Shown: in pieces, positions 34,639 to 38,115 of the stretch
Layout of the letters: every line of letters starts with the position of its first letter
Numbering within the stretch: the stretch's first letter is position 1
From: an uncultured Flavobacteriales bacterium
GTDB taxonomy: Bacteria > Bacteroidota > Bacteroidia > Flavobacteriales_D > Crocinitomicaceae
Length of the DNA stretch: 38,115 nucleotides
Reading direction: 5' to 3'
Assembly: GCA_913046365.1 (NCBI GenBank)
Contig: CAJWRM010000024.1
Span: 1-38,115 of the forward strand
Translations under genes and position numbers: made by a program
Notes under the pieces: model-generated
Seen by the model: the letters and a program-made list of their open reading frames with translations, nothing else
Database searches by the model: none
Told to the model about the DNA's origin: nothing

Positions 34639-35333
34639 TGAGGGTATTTACCGCATTCATTTTGTTTCTTATGATTGCCTTTTTTGGTAGTGCACAAGAT
34701 TTTGAGCTTTGGAATTCTGTAGGCGCGAGCTATAAGCTTAATGATCAGGTTTCATTTTCAGCAAGTTTTTCAAATAGAGTGGGGGAAGGCAATGTCAAAA
34801 CATTTTTTCCTGAAGCAACGGTAAAATATAAGGCCTTTAAATGGGCGCATATTTCCATGGATTATCGTTTGGTATCAAAGCGAGATGACATTGGAAATTA
34901 TTTGGGTGCAAATCGCATGAACTTCAATGTCAAGCTGCGTAATTCCTTTAAAAGATTTAAGTATAGCTGCAGAGTTCGCTATCAAATGAGTTCAAGAGGT
35001 GGAGGTAATCAGGCTTATGAGTCAGATTTTGATGAAGCATTTCGGTTTAAACCGGTTATTGCATATAAGATACGCAAGAGTATTTTTGAGCCTTCTTTCG
35101 GGTTAGATTTTTTCTACAACCCAACGAATGGAGTCTATGGAAATCGTTTTGATAAAGTTCGTTACGCCATAGGTAGTTCAATCGAGCTAGGAGATGCGCA
35201 TGATTTAGATGTATCCTTTAAGCTTGACCAACGTTTCAATTCTAGCAATAATGGTACTAAATTGATTTTTGCATTGGCCTATACTGCTAACCTTAACAAG
35301 TTACTAAAAGGTTCGGCTAAAAAAGGGTTGTAA
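34638..35333 (+). CDS. DUF2490 family outer-membrane protein
   Basis: A 231-residue exported protein with a signal peptide (MRVFTAFILFLMIAFFGSAQ) and then FELWNSVGASYKLNDQVSFSASFSNRV, the typical opening of DUF2490 proteins. The rest alternates short beta strands with basic turns (MDYRLVSKRDD, CRVRYQMSSRG, FDKVRYAIGSSIEL), consistent with a small outer-membrane barrel. The family function is unknown. It overlaps the upstream exported-protein gene by one base. It converges on the YifB gene with five bases between stop codons. Confidence 0.83.
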   Translation: MRVFTAFILFLMIAFFGSAQDFELWNSVGASYKLNDQVSFSASFSNRVGEGNVKTFFPEATVKYKAFKWAHISMDYRLVSKRDDIGNYLGANRMNFNVKLRNSFKRFKYSCRVRYQMSSRGGGNQAYESDFDEAFRFKPVIAYKIRKSIFEPSFGLDFFYNPTNGVYGNRFDKVRYAIGSSIELGDAHDLDVSFKLDQRFNSSNNGTKLIFALAYTANLNKLLKGSAKKGL

Positions 35334-35338
35334 TAATT

Positions 35339-36856
35339 TTAATTCCCTCTATCTAGGCACCTATAATGCAGTGCTTCTGCAATATGGTTCGATAATATGC
35401 TCGGGCTTCCTTCAAGGTCAGCAATCGTTCGAGATACTTTTAGAATTCTATGGTAAGATCTTGCCGAGAGATTTAATTTATTCATGGCATTTTCTAGTAA
35501 ATGACGAGCATCTTTTGGCAGGTTACAAAACCTATTGATTTGAGGTGGGGATAAATTTGAATTCCATACAATATTAGCAGAGCCATCACATCTGTTTTCT
35601 TGTACTTTTCGGGCGATAAGTACTCTCTTCTTTATTTCATAACTAGATTCTTGTTTTCGTTTTGATTGCAATTCATTAAGAGGAATAGAGGAGACATGCA
35701 CATGCATGTCGATTCGATCTAAAAGTGGGCCAGATATTTTAGAGCGGTATCGTTGTACGGCATAGCTACTGCATTCGCATGATTTATTTGGATTTGTTGC
35801 ATATCCGCAGGGACAAGGGTTCATTGCCGCAATTAAAGTAAAATTAGCCGGGAAATCAGTTGCCATATTCGCTCGGGAAATACTTACGGCACCTTCCTCA
35901 AGAGGCTGCCTTAAAACCTCTAAAGTATTCCTTTTAAACTCAGGTAGTTCGTCTAAAAATAAGACACCGTTGTGTGCCATTGAAATTTCACCGGGTTTTG
36001 GAGTTGTTCCGCCTCCGACTAATGCAACATCTGAGATGGTGTGATGTGGAGCTCTAAATGGGCGATCCTGAATAAGACCTTGTAAGGCACCTTGTCTAAA
36101 TGCAATACTATGAATACTTGTTGTCTCGATTGACTCATTTAAGCTTAGTGGCGGTAATATACTGGGCATTCTTTTTGCAAGCATCGATTTTCCAGCTCCC
36201 GGTGGGCCAATTAATAAAAGGTTATGACCACCTGCAGCCGCAATTTCGAAGGCTCTTTTTGCATGTGTTTGACCTTGAACATCCTCGAAGTCTTCGGAAT
36301 TAGTTATTTTCTTTTGTCTATTCGAATCTTGTTTAGGTATTGAGTACTCTTTATTTTGAAGAAAACTTATAACGTCTTTTAGACTTTGAACAGGTATTAT
36401 ATTTATTCCCTGAAGCTGCCGAACCTCCTCGTAATTTGAAGCCGGTACGATAATGCCCTTGAAGCCCTCTTTTTTTGCTTGAATCGTTCTAGATAAAAGT
36501 CCTTTACAAGGCTGAATCGTTCCATCAAGAGAAAGCTCTCCGATAAGCAGGTATTCTGATAAATGTTGAGCTGATAATTGATTACTCACGGCAAGAATAC
36601 CAATGGCAATCGGAAGATCGAAAACAGAGCCTTCTTTTTTTAGATCAGCGGGCGCCATATTTATGGTGATTTCACGACCTGGGAATTTGAGGTCATTATT
36701 TTTAAATGCTGCTTTTATTCTTTGATGACTTTCCTTGACAGCATTATCGGGCAATCCTACCAAAAAGAAATTGATTCCCTTTCCAAGATAAACCTCTATC
36801 GTTATTGTAATTGCGCTCAATCCATAGAGCGTGCTTGAGTATGTTTTTACGAGCAT
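35339..36856 (-). CDS. YifB/ComM family Mg-chelatase-like AAA+ ATPase
   Basis: A 505-residue protein of the YifB/ComM family. In Vibrio and Haemophilus, ComM is a hexameric helicase that promotes branch migration during natural transformation. The N-terminal domain is a ChlI/Lon-protease-like fold (FFLVGLPDNAVKESHQRI, INMAPADLKKEGSVFDLP). The AAA+ core has Walker A GPPGAGKS (217-224), the FRAPHHTIS motif (268-276), Walker B VLFLDE (298-303) and a Cys-rich insertion CPCGYATNPNKSCEC (348-362) that may bind zinc. The C-terminal Mg-chelatase subdomain ends NHIAEALHYRCLDR. Many non-competent bacteria also carry it, so it does not prove transformation here. It is divergent from the aminotransferase gene. 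Confidence 0.94.
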   Translation of the reverse strand: MLVKTYSSTLYGLSAITITIEVYLGKGINFFLVGLPDNAVKESHQRIKAAFKNNDLKFPGREITINMAPADLKKEGSVFDLPIAIGILAVSNQLSAQHLSEYLLIGELSLDGTIQPCKGLLSRTIQAKKEGFKGIIVPASNYEEVRQLQGINIIPVQSLKDVISFLQNKEYSIPKQDSNRQKKITNSEDFEDVQGQTHAKRAFEIAAAGGHNLLLIGPPGAGKSMLAKRMPSILPPLSLNESIETTSIHSIAFRQGALQGLIQDRPFRAPHHTISDVALVGGGTTPKPGEISMAHNGVLFLDELPEFKRNTLEVLRQPLEEGAVSISRANMATDFPANFTLIAAMNPCPCGYATNPNKSCECSSYAVQRYRSKISGPLLDRIDMHVHVSSIPLNELQSKRKQESSYEIKKRVLIARKVQENRCDGSANIVWNSNLSPPQINRFCNLPKDARHLLENAMNKLNLSARSYHRILKVSRTIADLEGSPSILSNHIAEALHYRCLDRGN

Positions 36857-36978
36857 CTTATTTTTTGATTTCTATTTAAGATACCTTCTTCCATTCAATT
36901 ATAAAACTTGATTTAGTTCCAATTTTTTGTTATTTTCTATAATATATATTCATGCTTCATATTCAGAAATTACTATTG

Positions 36979-36986
36979 TATCTTTA
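36979..36986 (+). promoter_or_regulatory. Possible -7 promoter element (TATCTTTA) for aminotransferase gene
   Basis: Fits TAnnTTTG except the last base. It sits 22 nt before the ATG at 37009. The surrounding TTGTATCTTTATTT is shared with the region upstream of the GH3-family gene at about 28489. Confidence 0.3.
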
Positions 36987-37008
36987 TTTGCTCAAATAAG
37001 GTTAAACT

Positions 37009-37923
37009 ATGATTCACGGAACACACAATGCTGAGGCAGATGCTAGAAATGAAAATGTTTGGATTTCAATCAATGGTGAATTTTTTCAAAGAAGTGAGGC
37101 CAAAATATCAGTTTTTGATAGTGGTTACCTTGTAGGGGATGGCGTATGGGAAGGAATTCGACTGCACCATGGTACATTGGTATTTGTTGACGATCATCTT
37201 AAGCGGCTATGGACAGCAGCTAAAGCAACAGGCATAAAGCTTTCTTTTACAAAAGATGAACTCATCGCATCAATCCATAGAACTTTGTCTAAAAATGAGA
37301 TGCATGATGGTGTGCACGTTCGTATTATGGTAACTAGGGGCATAAAAAAGACACCTTCTCAAGATCCGAGGTTGACAATTTCGGGCCCCAACGTGGTCAT
37401 CATTGCAGAATATAAAAAAGCATCAAACGAGACCAAATCAAAAGGGATTACACTCTTTACAAGCTCCTTTAGAAGAGGGAGACCTGATTATTTGGACCCC
37501 AAGCTGAATTGTCACAGCAAGCTTCATGAAGTACAAGCATTAATACAAGCGATTGAAGCCGGCGCAGATGAGGCACTGATGTTGGATGTCAATGGCTTTG
37601 TAAGTACTTGTAATGCCACCAACTTTTTTGTTGTAAAGGATGGTGAAGTTTGGACCTCAACAGGTGCTTATTGTATGAATGGAATTACAAGACAAAAGGT
37701 CATTGAAATTTGTGTTAAAAACAATATTCCTTGTCATCAGAAGAATTTTTCGCTCTACGATACCTACAGTGCCGATGAAGCATTTGTAACGGGAACATTC
37801 GGCGGGCTTACACCAGTTAAGAGTATCGATGGAAAATTGATTACAAATCAAAACGATACATCTTTAAGAGGTAACTTGGATCATTTATATGAAGAATTAA
37901 TCGCCAATGAAAGTGGTTCCTGA
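37009..37923 (+). CDS. Class IV PLP-dependent aminotransferase (BCAT/D-amino-acid transaminase-like)
   Basis: A 304-residue fold-type IV aminotransferase. The N-terminal motif ISVFDSGYLVGDGVWEGIRLHHG is typical. The PLP-binding lysine is best placed at Lys165 in YLDPKLNCHSK. The phosphate and substrate region reads GADEALMLDVNGFVSTCNATNFFVVKDG; here the usual SEG after the Val is replaced by STC. ITRQKVIEICVKNNI and EAFVTGTFGGLTPV complete the fold. It could act on branched-chain or D-amino acids, or on something unusual, since the family cannot be split by eye. It overlaps the following sulfotransferase-like gene by 17 bases, so the two probably work together. Confidence 0.9.
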   Translation: MIHGTHNAEADARNENVWISINGEFFQRSEAKISVFDSGYLVGDGVWEGIRLHHGTLVFVDDHLKRLWTAAKATGIKLSFTKDELIASIHRTLSKNEMHDGVHVRIMVTRGIKKTPSQDPRLTISGPNVVIIAEYKKASNETKSKGITLFTSSFRRGRPDYLDPKLNCHSKLHEVQALIQAIEAGADEALMLDVNGFVSTCNATNFFVVKDGEVWTSTGAYCMNGITRQKVIEICVKNNIPCHQKNFSLYDTYSADEAFVTGTFGGLTPVKSIDGKLITNQNDTSLRGNLDHLYEELIANESGS

Positions 37924-38115
37924 TTGCAAAAGACTCTTTCTTTGGTCGGGGCCGAGAAATGTTTCAACAACATTGATGTATTCTTTTGCCCAACGAGAAG
38001 ACACTGCTGTTTTTGACGAGCCCCTCTATGGTGCTTATCTTTCTCATTCACAGACACGTGATGACCATCCTGGATTTGAAGAAATTATAGATTCGATGCC
38101 AAATTCTCACGATTC
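37907..38115 (+). CDS. Sulfotransferase-like P-loop protein (3' end cut by window)
   Basis: The first 69 codons of a gene starting at an ATG inside the aminotransferase 3' end. The segment LFLWSGPRNVSTTLMYSFAQ (residues 10-29) is a sulfotransferase-type phosphate-binding loop, followed by VFDEPLYGAYL (35-45), where catalytic-type and PAPS-contacting residues lie in related proteins. No signal peptide is visible. I recall plant proteins annotated as aminotransferase-like that fuse this kind of domain with a class IV aminotransferase. That supports a shared pathway but not a known substrate. True sulfotransferase activity is unproven; related P-loop proteins may transfer or hydrolyse other phosphate-containing ligands. 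Confidence 0.75.
   Translation, partial: MKVVPDCKRLFLWSGPRNVSTTLMYSFAQREDTAVFDEPLYGAYLSHSQTRDDHPGFEEIIDSMPNSHD

Noticed and set aside
1..38115. tRNA, rRNA, riboswitch, IS element or prophage
   Set aside because: I looked through the intergenic stretches, all under 200 bases, and saw no cloverleaf, conserved rRNA segment, known riboswitch core, transposase or integrase.

Overview
The window is a chromosomal segment from a member of the Bacteroidota, most likely Flavobacteriales or a close relative. The evidence is lineage-specific: type IX secretion system (T9SS) type-B C-terminal domains, a PorP/SprF partner protein, the lineage-restricted families DUF2480, DUF4293 and DUF2490, TAnnTTTG promoter elements (the Bacteroidota -7 box), an AT-rich base composition, and the near absence of Shine-Dalgarno sequences. 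I see no rRNA, tRNA, CRISPR array, insertion sequence, integrase or origin. No gap between genes exceeds 300 bases. Both ends cut through genes.

Layout. 1-635 (-): truncated rhomboid protease. 733-2796 (+): DUF2480, chorismate synthase (aroC) and DUF4293. 2805-6691 (-): a collagen-like, tail-fibre-like surface protein and a SulP anion transporter. 6802-8667 (+): Uup-type ABC-F ATPase. 8839-13092 (+): two adjacent, modular, T9SS-exported surface proteins that share a C-terminal half but differ in their N-terminal modules. 13093-13710 (-): HAD phosphatase. 13824-16601 (+): overlapping hemA-hemC-hemD operon for tetrapyrrole synthesis. 16669-20115 (+): large outer-membrane protein. 20149-21402 (+): sterol desaturase/alkylglycerol monooxygenase-like membrane enzyme. 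21582-23218 (+): a DXR-like protein whose catalytic residues are largely replaced, translationally coupled to a small Cys-containing lipoprotein. 23205-28437 (-): mfd, fbp and a tandem universal stress protein. 28534-30051 (+): GH3-family adenylating enzyme. 30038-34124 (-): a CotH-kinase-containing T9SS surface protein followed after 1 bp by its probable PorP/SprF partner. 34225-35333 (+): small exported protein coupled to DUF2490. 35339-36856 (-): YifB/ComM-like AAA ATPase. 37009-38115 (+): class IV aminotransferase overlapping the start of a sulfotransferase-like P-loop gene.

Most of the window is ordinary core metabolism (aroC, hemACD, fbp, mfd) interleaved with surface-protein genes. The strongest candidate for new biology is the DXR-like gene at 21582-22739. 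It keeps the NADPH-binding fold and an intact reading frame, but has lost two of three metal ligands and most substrate contacts of 1-deoxy-D-xylulose-5-phosphate reductoisomerase. Other points of interest are the CotH/SprF secretion pair, the aminotransferase/sulfotransferase-like pair, the collagen/S74 protein, and several promoters placed so close to start codons that their mRNAs would be leaderless or nearly so.
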